Assembly (NCBI GenBank): GCA_964058845.1 | Contig: CAXKVR010000358.1 | Span: 1-23,031, forward strand | From: Carex sylvatica | Lineage: Eukaryota; Streptophyta; Magnoliopsida; Poales; Cyperaceae | Length of the DNA: 23,031 bases | Direction of reading: 5' to 3' | Part shown: positions 9,746 through 22,400 of the stretch, piece by piece | How positions within the stretch are numbered: the first letter of the stretch is position 1 | Layout: each line of letters opens with the position of its first letter | Notes under the pieces: model-generated | Databases searched by the model: none | What the model saw: only the letters and a program-made list of their open reading frames with translations | Told to the model about the DNA's origin: nothing | Made by a program: the position numbers and the translations under genes

Positions 9746-10079
9746 GTCAATTTCTGTTCCTCGACAATAACATGACGGATTTTTGTGCTTGCTTTCAATA
9801 AATATGTTTCTTCTTTCACCCTTATATTTTTTGCGTCATGCAAGGTACTGTTCATGGAAGAATAGATCAGTATATTTTTTTAAACAATTCCTGATTTTCT
9901 TAGTAGAATTTGACTTCTTTTATGTCCATATGTAGACCTTTAAGGGTCCCACAAATAAAAGACAAATCATCATTATTTGTTACGGAAAGATACTAGAACT
10001 GAGACAATGCTAAAGATAAAAATTAACAGAAACAGAAACAGAACAATAAGCATATCAGGACTTGCGTGGTCAAAAGAAA
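9746..10079. other. Spacer between the LTR and the VIR 3' end, nothing recognised
   Basis: AT-rich spacer without coding or repeat signals that I can support. Confidence 0.5.
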
Positions 10080-10306
10080 AGGCCGAATCTAAGGTTATTC
10101 ACATATTACACAATAAATATCTAATGTACAATATTACACATCTCATGCTTGCTCATAAGAGTTCTACAGCAGATCTCCTTGATCATAGCGCAAGAAGAAA
10201 AAAAAAAAAACAGCATAGTGCCATCTTTTTTAAATTTATACAAAAATGATATATTTTCCTCGCATACAAGCTGGAATCAATGGTTACCCCTCGCCGTTTA
10301 TTGCGG
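10080..10306 (-). other. Probable VIR 3' untranslated region and polyadenylation area
   Basis: Right after the stop codon an AATAAA hexamer lies on the minus strand (10302-10297), but it is too close to the stop to be the only signal. Further down, the minus strand shows U/G-rich UGUAAUAUUGUA-like sequence near 10120-10140, typical of plant far-upstream elements. A U-rich run (10197-10210 on the plus strand as A) lies between. The cleavage site cannot be fixed by eye. Confidence 0.4.
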
Positions 10307-10493
10307 TTACAGCTGACCCAATTTGTCCTGATTCGGCAAAAAAAATAAAGACAAAATAATAACTCAGCATAAGAGGCAATAAACAAATATAATGTATTTA
10401 ATTAAGTTTTTCAAATGAAACCTGGAGCATCTGCATTAACTTGGGGTGCGTCTCCAAAAGCTGGCAAAGCTTATCCCGATCACTCAGTAATGA
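10307..10493 (-). CDS. VIR: VIR last two coding exons, including a 21-nt terminal coding exon
   Basis: Exon 10493-10422 (72 nt) encodes SLLSDRDKLCQLLETHPK followed by LMQMLQ. A donor CCAG|GTTTCA and an acceptor GAATCAG join it to 10327-10307, which encodes DKLGQL and a stop. Without this last splice the frame would run on as VSFEKLN and stop at 10398. I prefer the spliced form because plant VIR proteins, as I recall them, end with a (E/D)(K/R)LGQL-like tail. Both forms are possible transcripts. Confidence 0.8.
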
Positions 10494-13400
10494 CTGCCAC
10501 ACGAAAAAGCCCACAAAAAAAAGTTATTAAAATTATGCTTAAAACAATCCATCATCATCCACAAGTAAAAGTACACTGTCCAAAATAAGTTAACAAAAGT
10601 ACCTGGATTGCCTCAGGAGAAGAGAAATACTGCTGCAGAGCTGTGGCTGAATCCTGCTGTTGCAGACTTGAGCTGCTGGTTTGACCACCATGATTTGTTT
10701 GACTGTTAGGTAACTGGACTTGAACTGGGTCGGCATGACCTGACACGGGAGCCGGAGGCCTAGCTCCCATTTGCTGATTTTGGTAGTACAGCTGCTGTAG
10801 TTGTGGGAACTGGAGTTGCTGCGGAAACCCTAGGGGAACCTGTGCAAACCCCAGCGACTGCTGCTGCATTGTCTGTGATGGGTGTGGTACTGAGGGTGGA
10901 GGCGGCGGTGGGGCTCGCTGTTGGGGCATACCTGACGAGGAGGGGCCCACTTGCATGGGTCGGTTCATAATGAGGGAAGCAAATGCGTGGGATGCAGGTA
11001 TATTTGCGAGGCTCGGGTCATTACCCAGGGCTTGTTGTAAATGGGTTAATGAGTTTGAATAAGGTTGTGTGGGTAGCGGAGGCATGGGCCTCATAGGAAT
11101 TCCACCAGAATTGAAGTTCCATGGGAATTTGTTGGCTTCAGAATTGAGCATAGCATTTGCTTGTAGAATATTCTCTTGCTGGAACTGTAACAATCATGCA
11201 TGAAAATTAACATTTGTTACAACTTACAACTTACAAGGATGGATACTACTTAAATATAGCATTTATAACTAAAAATATAAACATTTTTCTATCGTCAAAA
11301 TTCATGTTCCATAGAAGAATATTTTATTCTTCCTTTTCAGAACTCTCAAGGAGAACATGATGTATGGTAGAACTGTGCGAAGCAAAACTGATAATTCAAA
11401 TCAATACTTCCCAAAAAAAAAAAATTCCAAAGGGACTAGAAGGCAGAACTAAGAAAAATAATGATAAATATCTCCTTATAAGTTTACCTGGAGCCCCATA
11501 AGTGCATTGGGAATGTTGACATCAGAGGGCTGAAGCGGGAAACCGCCAGGAATAGGCGGTGCCAGACCCCTCAAAGGATTGCCAAAAGGCATCGAATTAT
11601 TCTGCATCTGGTCCAAACCTTGACCTGAGCCTGACATGGCACGGGCAGGCGGCGGCATCGGAGGCAGTGGTGGCTGATTATTAGGAGGGGGACCTAATCG
11701 ACCTAGTAAAGGCCCTGACGGAGGTTGCGGCCCCATGTGTGGCCGAGTAACAGGAGAGGCCACCACCTGTTTTTCATGTCTCTCAAAAGAATTGTGGGCA
11801 CTGCTGCTCTCCTTTTCAGGTCTGGTGAGTGGGCTCCGCATTGTCCCGGTCTCTACTGAATCTGGGGAGTTCTCTCCAGTGACGACAGGAGGAAGCTGGA
11901 GATTATCATCCGTATGGGGAAACAGGCCCTTGTCATCAGACCCTGACTCATCAATATCTATATCTATCTCCTGCTCATCAAATAAATCAGCCTTGGCCTG
12001 ACGTGGCTTGTCCGCCTTGTCAGTGTCACCTTCACTGTTATTATTTTTGCTAACAACAGGTGATGACCCCTTGATTTGAGGTGCATCGGCAGGTGTGCTG
12101 GGACCCACGGGGATGACTGCAGAGTTCTGCTTCTGCCGTGCAATGAACTCGTCAACATGAATTGATGGGGGGCGGCCACGTTGAGTCGAAACAACTGCAT
12201 TTGACCCAATGCTGGTTCCATCTATGTTTCTCTCTCTAGCCACATAATCATCTACATGCATGGAAGGCGGCCGGCTCGTGTTGGGCTTCCTCTGACGAAA
12301 CGTGTCCCTGCGCGTGGGGCCTGTTTGGGTTGGGGTATTTGCCAAGCTAGTCCCTCTAGAAAACGAACTCACAGTTTCAGGTCCTTCACGAAGTCGCTTA
12401 GCTGGTGGCTCACCTCCCAATGCAAGTCGGCGCCTTGCTGATTGTGCAGTTTGTGGGAGTTCCCACACAAACTTCTCCATAAACCCTAAATATATAGATT
12501 CTTCCTCTTCTTTCCCTGAATTTGATATGGATCTCCATGCATTTGAAAAGAAGAGGGAAGGTTCATTGGTAATTGATTGTACTGAACTAGCGGTAGAGGG
12601 AATTAGCTGTGCTGTCATGACGACTGCTCTGGCAGTGTCACTTGGGGGTACCAGCTGTTCCTTGAGATCTGTGGTAGCTAGATTGAGAGGTGGATCTGAT
12701 GTTTTGAGGATGTCTGAAATTAATCTCAAGGCTGCCTTGGCCTGGAAAACAGAATAAATTTAGGAAACCAAAAAAAAAGTAAGGAACTAGACAACACCGG
12801 GAAGGGATGCTGAACCGGCAACCGGACCAGCAATGTACAGGATAATAACGTTTTGGTACCAGAAGTCCAGACGTAACAGCATACATGCAAGCATTAACTG
12901 AGACAACTTGGTGGAATGAATTTGTGTATACTCAGTTGGAGATTGATATTCCTGGCAAATACTGTAAGAAATGTTACATGAATTAATGCTATACCTGGTG
13001 TGAGATTGATTTATCAATAGTAACACTTGAGCTGCTATCTTCACTGATCTTTATTTCAAGTGCCTTTATTAATTTTAAGATATGGCTCAGCTTGTCATTG
13101 TAAGAATCTGAACTGGGATCCAAATCACTCGAGAGTCCGAAAAGGAGCTTCAGCATTGTGATTCCCTCCAAACTACCAAGAGAAGAACTATGCACAAAAT
13201 ATATATATATATATATAAAAATCAATCTCCTGATATGTAAAGTGTGTGCACACAAGCAGAGTAATACATAGACTTTCATGATACCAAATCTGACAGCTGC
13301 AGTATCAACATAATATAACTGCATTGAAAACCTAACATGCACATGCAAGCAACAATAAAAGAAAGCTCACCACTCATTGTCCAAGAGAAGGGAGATGGTG

Positions 13401-16400
13401 CCAAGTGATAGTGCATAGATAATTTCTACCAGAATATCAGGTCGAGCTTCAGTCAAATCATGAGATCTCGAAAGCTTCTCGAAGCACCTTAGTAAAGGTG
13501 GGGAGCGCTGCCACCCTTTTCTTTCCTGCTCTTGTTGACTTGCTGATTGGATATGAGAAAGCATTAACGCCAGTGCACTTCTCCCTTGATCAGATAAGAC
13601 GACATCCTTGAATGTAAGTGCACATGCTAACATCTCCTTCCCCACCGACAGACCCTGATTCTCATATTTTCAGGAAATAAATAAATTAACATGTAGTCAA
13701 TGGAAAAAACAAAAAAACACTGAGACAGAAGCATCAGAAATAAACCAAAAACCTGGAAAAGATTCGATAGATGGGAGAGAAGCAAAGAGTAATCGCTGAC
13801 ACTGACAAAATCATCATCCTTGTGCCTATATTCACAAAACCAAAATTAAAAAAACAACATTACAACCGTCTTTAAAAATATAATAAATGTAGCATATAAT
13901 GAACTCACTCCTCAGTTTGCGTTAAATCATTAGAAGGCTGGGAACTTAAGATGAGAGCCAAGGACTTCAGTAAAGGAATCCTCCAACTGTAAGGTGTAAC
14001 ACTTGTAGAGTGCAGTTGGCACCTGTCTAGAATGCTCCATAGTGTCCTCATAGCACCCATCTTACAGACAATTTCCTAAGTTAAAAAACAATGAAAGAGG
14101 AAGCTTCAGCTAACAGAACATTACATCTGGGCCCACAATAACAGTGCTGTGATATTGAAGATGAACTGATTAACCTTGGCTTTTGGGTGCTCCAACAAAC
14201 CAGCAAGAAATTGAAGCAGCTGATGCACCTGCACAATCAGAATGTACGCACATGTTCATAATTATATATGTGTAGATTTTAGTGTACACCAATCAGCCAC
14301 GTATACAACATGTACCTTAAAAGCCTCCATATCTGAGAGCATTGTTTGGTTGGCCAGATCATTCAACCAAGAGAATATAGGGTCTAGAAGAACAGTTGCA
14401 CCCTCCATCCTTTGACATGAAAGACGGACTATAAAAACTCGAAGCATGTCTTGCATCACCATCAAGCACTGAGTATGAAAAATTTATCAATTATATAAAC
14501 ATCACTAACAAGAGTACCATAGATTATTAGAAGGGATGTATGCACCAAAGTAGAGAAAAATATTGTTACACAAGAGTCCCATAGATTATTAGAAGGAATG
14601 TAAGCACCCAAGTAGAGAAAAATATAATGACACAAGAGTACCAAAAATTATTAGAAGGGATGTACGCACCGAAGTAGAAAAATTTAGAACCACCAGTGAG
14701 ATACTCTCGAGCTGTGGAGTCAGCTGTGCGAGCAGCTGGTTTAGATGGTTCGGGTGCATGTACCAGTTGACCTCTTTCTCACCCAGGGGACCCAAAATTG
14801 ACGCAATGCTGAGGTTTCTGACAGCACTTAATGGAGGAATTTCGCTTCTCCATTGCCATATACCTTCATCCGGAAGTAAGTCGCCCTTTCAATGCAAAAA
14901 AATTACAGTTAAGAAAACAGCAGTGTATCATCCATGAAAAAAATGAGATGTACAAAAGAAGTGAGAGAAGTTCACGGGAGAAGCATACCAGGAGTGAAAG
15001 CATACTGGAAGCATCCTTGGGGCCCACGGGCAGCTTAGCAGTGACATTTTCTAAAAGGCGGTGAAAGAGATTGGGGGCCCAGCCAAATACTGGCCAGAAA
15101 GCAACTGCCGATGTGATAAGATGGCACACAGCACCCAAACCTAGTGCAGAGCTAGGAAAAGACAGATCTGCCGCACAAGCTGCCAGCTTTGGGCTATGAT
15201 AAAGAAGGACAAAACAACCAGAATAAATTATAGTACAGATGAAAATATTAAAAATGAAACAACAACGTGATACTTCATTACCTGATTTCACGATGCAACT
15301 GGAGCAGAGCTTTGAGTAACTTCTTGTTGCGATAAACCTCCTTTGTTTCCTGAACAATAAAAAATCATTAAAATACACACAACTGATCTCCAGATTAACT
15401 TATGCACCGAAAGTTAATAAAATACAAGGCTTACTTGTAATTTTCCTAAGACATGAATCAGCAAAAGAAGAGAGGGGATCATGAGATCAATCAGCTCTTG
15501 TTCATGACTGCGGTCCAAAAGCAAATCTGCTGTAGAGCTCAACTCTGCTCCTTCATCAACCAGGTAATCTAAAACATCAAAAGATGCCAAAAATTAAGTC
15601 ATTTTAATTATGTAAAAATCACATCTAAGTCAAGCTTTCTGGCCAAACCATATAGCTTGAATTGAGTATAAGCGACTTACCATAACTATTTGACAAACGC
15701 TCAAGCATATATTTGCAATGAACCAAGACTACATAAATAAGTGTGATGGCACCTTCTTCAAAAAGAGTAGTAGCGATTGCCTACATCAGGTGTAATTAGA
15801 GATCAGTTCAGTACATCCCACACATTTGCACAAACATGCCTAAAAAGACACAAGTCTAAGATAAAACCCACAAAAACAACCATTTCATACTGCCACGCCA
15901 TTATATATGACTAGTGCCACAAAAGTAAGAAGAAAAAAAAACTCGAATAACACCAAATATTTGTCTGTAAATAGGAGCTAGCATTTCTACCATTGCAATC
16001 AAACCAAACAAATTTAACAAATATTTTACCATTTTAACCCTAACTTTATAGGATGCATTTCTTCTAAGGATAATTTTTAGGGCCATTTTAGTCATTGCTG
16101 TGACCTTGAATTTATACAAGATGTTATTGGTTGACACTTGAAATATTAGATGTAGTTGGCCAAACAACAAAGATAGAGAAACTATATGGCTCTTACAGGA
16201 TCCTCTGAAATAAAGGCAAGGATACGAAAAGCAGTGGTGAGTTGTGCGATAGAAGTGCTTCTGAGGTCAGAACCCTCAAAGAACTTGTCTGAGACAAGCT
16301 TTCCAAGGAGGTTGTCAATGATGTGGCCATCTGAGTCAATAGTAGGATCGGATACCACCATCTCTGCATCAATTGAGTCTGACACAAGCACACTCCCAGA

Positions 16401-19400
16401 GGACAAGTGTGCATCTCCGCCAGATGCTAAGACTGCCGCATATCGGAGGAGGCCAATAGCGCCGTTCCTGTGAATTAGAAGTACAAACTTTGCAGTTAGT
16501 CCTAGGAACATTTTGGTAATTTACCAAAACCTTGTTCTAAAAAGTACTTCACCTTGTCTTTGCTTGTAGATCAGAATATCATTTCTACAACTTTAGGAGA
16601 TATTCTGGTGTTTATTTTTAAATGACATGGAATAGTGTCAACAGCACTTAAATTTTTAGAGAAAGATTGGTTAGTGCAGCTCATATTCCTGGCATATTAG
16701 TGGCATCTACTTATTCAAGTTACAGTCAAGTGCTTATTCCTTTTTCATTTTCTGGACTGGAGTGCAAGTAAAAGCTCACAAAAATATGGATATGCTTTAA
16801 AATTGTTATACTCCTCAGTTTCACTTTTAATACAAAAAATTGACAGCTTTATGCACAAGCTTCCAACATTTATTACACTTGTACATATCACGCTAACTAA
16901 TTTGATACCTTGTGACAATATCAGAACCGAAGGGTTCAATGGTTCTTTTAATTTTTCATATCAAATGACTATCAGCTCCAAGTATGATTAAGACCTTTCA
17001 CAAACAAAGCACTACTGCAAACATATACGAGTCAGGTACATACCTATGGTAAACAACCCCAGCATCTATCCACTCAAGCAAACGTATTGGGGCATCCTTT
17101 CGGTTTGATCCTGGGGATGACAAATGGAGAGCCTTATGAAGATCAACAGCAATTCCAATCCAGGAGTGAAGTGACCAAGCAGTTGAATCAGTGACAAGCA
17201 CTTCAAAAATCTCAGCAGCAGAGTGGAAGATAGCAAGGCTGAGAGATGATGATGATCCTATAATATGATTTGACCAAATGAATTACTGCACTTTGAATAC
17301 ATAAGCAAACAAATGTAGGAGTGCGAATAAATTCATTACTTAAATATATATACATAGAAAACAATGAATAATGAGGACAATGAAAAACAAATTTCTTTAT
17401 ATGAGGCCAGTTCTTAATTAGTAAATGGTACTATAATAAATACATACCTATAGACAACACATCTCCTTAAATAGAAAAAATATTTCAGATTCTTATGGCG
17501 GGTTAATTTGATCACATAAGGCCTATAACAATTAAAAAGAAAATGCTGTACCACTAGTAGGAGCAGCTTGGTCTTGATCTTTGTATGAGCGCAAAGCATC
17601 CAGCAGAACTGACACTGCCTATATAACAAATCAAAAGGCTCATATTACCAAATTTCCTTTTCCCAATCCATTCCAATCCATACAAATTTTGATTTTAAGA
17701 AGTTACCTCGGGAAAATAGCCTATGGCTAACAATGCTTGACGACCAGTATCAGACCTGCATTAAATAAGATAATTTCTTCAAGAAAATTTCATACATACA
17801 TTGCCCATCTGAGTACCAGTATTGTATGCAACTAATCAACTGGTCATTTCAGTACTAGTTCAGCAAGAAACCATTTCTGTATAAGCAGTTAGTACTGTAG
17901 GCAATACCATAATTGATGTATGGTATGGGACATGAATTAGACAAGTATTCTAATCAAGAGATGAAGTAATAAACCTGGAGATAGCACAGAGTTCCCACAA
18001 AAGCCAAAGCAGTTCGTCAGAATTTGGAGCAACCACAAGCAATCGATCAACAAGACTTGCCTGACAGCATACACCATAAATAAATTAGACAACTTCTCTC
18101 AGGTGTTTCCAGCAGTCAAAAATTTTGTGTTGGAAAACAAACCACTTGAATGTGGAGTTCAGTTATCGTGGCAACATCTTGAGGATGGCAAAAGAACCCT
18201 TTCGACAGAAGAACAAATGCCTGCCTGAGAGTCATGCATTCTGCTTTATTCGAATCTTCTACTTCTTTGAGAGAGAAAACTACAAGTTCTGTCACTTCAG
18301 CCTGATCAAGTAGAAATGTCAAGCCTGAAAAACAAAAAACAAAAATAATAAGAAGAAAACAGTACAAAGTTGTCATAGTATCACGATATCTGTTATTTCT
18401 ATAAACCCCGTTTGACATGCAAGTGCCACTTGGCCAAACAAATACTTGATACATCACCGGGGAAGTTCCACATACGTGACATCCTTTGGCACTTTATGTG
18501 CCTGTGTTTTTGTATGTGTTGCTTTCTTCACAAGTGGAAATAGGACCTGGGATCCCTATGAAGGAACGAGACTGGATCCACACCACTGATGTCTTGTATG
18601 GGGTTGGGGTATGATTAATCCAGATTATCCCTGGGATTCCAGTCAGAACCATAGAATACAAATCAGGTGGCTCAAAAGTCCCTTGCTATTCATGGGATGA
18701 AAAGCAGCCAAAACAGGTACTTGCTCATGCAACACTAATTTTTTTAAATTAATCTTTTATCTTTTATATGCGGTTTCATAGGTCTCCAAGACTCCCAACT
18801 CATACATCCCTCAACCTCACTCTGTTACACTCCATCTTTACACCATTGCTAATAATACACAGCACACCTTTCATGTGTTTGCTGCTTTTTATTATTTTGG
18901 TCTAACATAATAGAAATGTCTATTTTTATTTTTGGTGTTGACCAAAAATTTACGAGAAATGTTTAATCCCTTTTGGCAAAGTATATGAACACAATTTGAA
19001 CCCATGTGACTAATTCCCGTTTCTGTTCATATTTAATAGGTTATACATGATCACTATATGCCTTTCTCTAAAAAAAGAAAAACCTTTCAATCAAGCATAA
19101 ATTCCTTATCAGAAATTGCTAACAAGACACCACAACCTTCATCCATTTACTATATTATTTGGTCTAAGTCTCTAAAATAATATAAATTGTTTATTTTTAT
19201 TGACCAATATTTTATGTGGAATATTTAGTCCCTTTTGGAAAGGTACTTGAACATGATTTGAACTTAAGTGATCTTTCCAATTTTTGTTCATATTTAATAG
19301 GTTATACATGATCAGTATATGCCTGACTCTAAAAAACCAATACTAGTAATTGTTCATTTATTTCTTTTACATATCAATAGTGAGGACAAAGTTAGCATCA

Positions 19401-22400
19401 TTACATGGGACTTTTTACAAGGTCTTGTGTTAATCTCAGAATTTGTGAAATCAATCATCCATATATCTTGTGTTAATCTCAGTTCATAATCAATTAGTTG
19501 ATTCTGAATTAGTTGACAAGTTGCTCTTGTGATTCTCTCCCAAACATAAACTTTACATAGCACCCACAGATATTTGTTTTCAAGCATATTATTTTCAAGT
19601 ACACTAAATTTCACATTCATTATAATAGAGACCAGTTCTATATACTATGATTAAAATGATCAGGCAACCAAAATTCAGATCTTCCAAAAAAATGTAACCT
19701 CCAAAGAAAAATACAGAAGTCCTGCATTAAGCCAACAGGCTTAGAAAACAGGCAATATTAACCTGTACCAATAATGCTCACACCAAAAACCTACATTAAT
19801 AATAATCACTTAGGGAAATCTACAATTTCTTTTAGCACAGAAAGACCTAGGACGAAATCACATAGTCACATCAGAGCCTCCTACCAGCTGACAAGCACAA
19901 CAAATTACAGAAAAAAAACTTTTTTTTAAAAAACATATTATTTAACTATGTCTTTACTTCTTTAAGTCAGTCTTGAAAGACTATATTTTTACACATTGCA
20001 GGTGATCAAATTCACGGAAAGGCAATATGTTGAACTTCACCTTGAACCAAGAATGACTGGAGAGTCATTAATATTTAGATGACATTACTTTGTAGCACCT
20101 CAAGATCAAAAGTAATAGTAGGATGGAATGATAAGAACTAATGCCCCATCAACCTAATTCCTTCATATGGATGCAAAGTCAGTTCAATCATACTTTTAAC
20201 AGGTCTTTTTTTATCAGCACAACAATTTGAACCAAACCAAAATGTTTACCTTTCCAATAGTATATTTTTATTTCTAAGATAGCAAGAAAACTGCTAATGA
20301 CTATGGTACAGACATAAAAAAAGTAGGCGCCCACTCCACTACCGGAGTTAGTGCTTTATGCACATTAAATAGTATATTATATTGACAACCTATGCATTTT
20401 TGGAGTAACAATGTCGCATATCACTTGAACAGGCTACAAGATTGTGATAAAGCATTGGGAAGCTGGTACTTGTGTAGTCAATGTAAGCACTACTTATATT
20501 GGCTCTTAATCTTAATTTCTTGTTAGATGAAGTTGAAGAGCATAGTCAACTCAAGTAATTAACATCAATTTGTGGCATCAGTCACATGCAAAGCCCGTTT
20601 TTACGAGTGATCTATAATTATTGCTTTTCTCCATATTGTTTACGATTCAGTTCCCAAAAAATAAGATATGCCTTCTAATTGTTATAAATAAAGCAGATCG
20701 AACAAAATTAATTGTCTTGGTTAGAAATGTTTAGGCACACATATCTTTGGTAAATAATATAGCACAATAATGCTTATTTTGTAACATGGATAACTGGCCC
20801 AAATGTCTTACTTTGCACGCTTCTAAATATATTCAAACAAATGCATGTAAAATGTACTTCAACTTTTGTTAAAAACTTAGAATAATGTGTTGCTTCTCTA
20901 CTGCAGCCAGAGAGACACAATCAACCACCCATATATGTAAATTCATTGTCCTCAAGTTATTATATATAGTTAGTAACCTATTTCCTTGGCATATGCTTCA
21001 TACCATTAGAAAGGAAATGTGGCAAAAAAATAAGAGCACAGAATGTGCGTTTTACTTTAAACCATATATTTTTTAGAGATCCTGTTCATTTGCATAAGGT
21101 AAATGCAGTTGCCATAGTACAAGCTATCACTATTACCTGAACGTGATAGGAGAAGAGAGAGGAGAATCGTCTCGAGTGATGTGGCACTCTCCACAAAAAC
21201 ATTTGCAACAGCACCAATTGCAGTTGCAGACCGTAAAATAGGAGATGACAGCAGTGCAGCTGACAGAGGAAAAAATCCTTTCTCCTATTTGAAAAAAAAT
21301 AAATAAGTTTAAATTACTTCCAAAAAGAGAAAAAAAAACTTTTACGTGATTTTTAAATGTAGGAAAAAGTTGAATTAGTACCTTGAGAAGAGACAAGAGG
21401 ATGCTGTCAACATCAAATCGAGTGAAGCTGTACTTGGAATTTGCAATGGAGTTGATAGTGGCTTTAGAAGACAATAATCTATCAGAACTCCCTGAATTGA
21501 GCAATTTTTTGGCAAAACCAACCGGCGAATGATCCTCAATAGGCCCACACATATTCAACAATTTCTGTACCAGTGTTACGTATGATTAACCCACCATACA
21601 AGGAGATGATACACATAAAAACATATCAGAAAAGAGGAAATTACCGAAAGTTGTGCAAGCTGCGAACTAACTGCTACAAAGGAAACAGCTTCTTCAGTGG
21701 TAATTGAGCTATAGTTAGGTGGATTGGCCAGTACAGATAATACGGCTGACTGAAAATTTATAAATTGAGGATGTTACACTAAAAAATAAAAAAATGAAAA
21801 GAAAGAAAAAGATCAACATGAAATGACGCCATGACGATTCATGTCTCTTTTGAGAAGAAAATTAACCTCATATCTGGATAAGGTTTCATAAAAGCGGAGT
21901 CGGTGCAACACATAGGTGGCCATAGAGGCGATATCATGTCTATGCTTCTCCAATAACAGCTTCAATAGCAAAGTGTATCCTAGGCTAGCACAGGCTGGTA
22001 AGGTCTCATCACCACGTGGCCACCAGCCAAGGAACGCTTCACATCCAATCTTATGCCGGGTTGCACACTCGACTATACTAACCAGAAGCACAGTCAAAAG
22101 GGTAGGCTCCTGCATCTCAAGAGACAACAACTGGATGATTTTGTCCATTCCTCCATTGCTGATGAAATGGAAGCATCCCTCCTTTGAACAACACAGGAGC
22201 AGCACCATCGCGAGAGACAGGGTCAAGCTTTTGTTCTGACAAAAGAATAAAAAAGGAGAAACAAATCAAACAGAAAATTAAATTACATTGAAATACAAGA
22301 ATCTACGAAAGAAAGCAACAGTGCATTTAAACTAAAAAATAATTATATCCACCTCAGAGAGCGCATGATCAGCTAAAACATCACTTTTAAAGAACGGGAA

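Noticed and set aside
12302..12757. 151-codon plus-strand frame
   Set aside because: Lies wholly opposite the large VIR exon (overrunning it by 16 nt) and is an antisense shadow.
14866..15378. 170-codon frame as one exon
   Set aside because: Protein continuity shows true VIR exons (15193-14989) with intron read-through on both sides.
18325..21136. Possible nested gene in the large intron
   Set aside because: No frame with coding character, no splice-linked blocks and no RNA gene could be supported.
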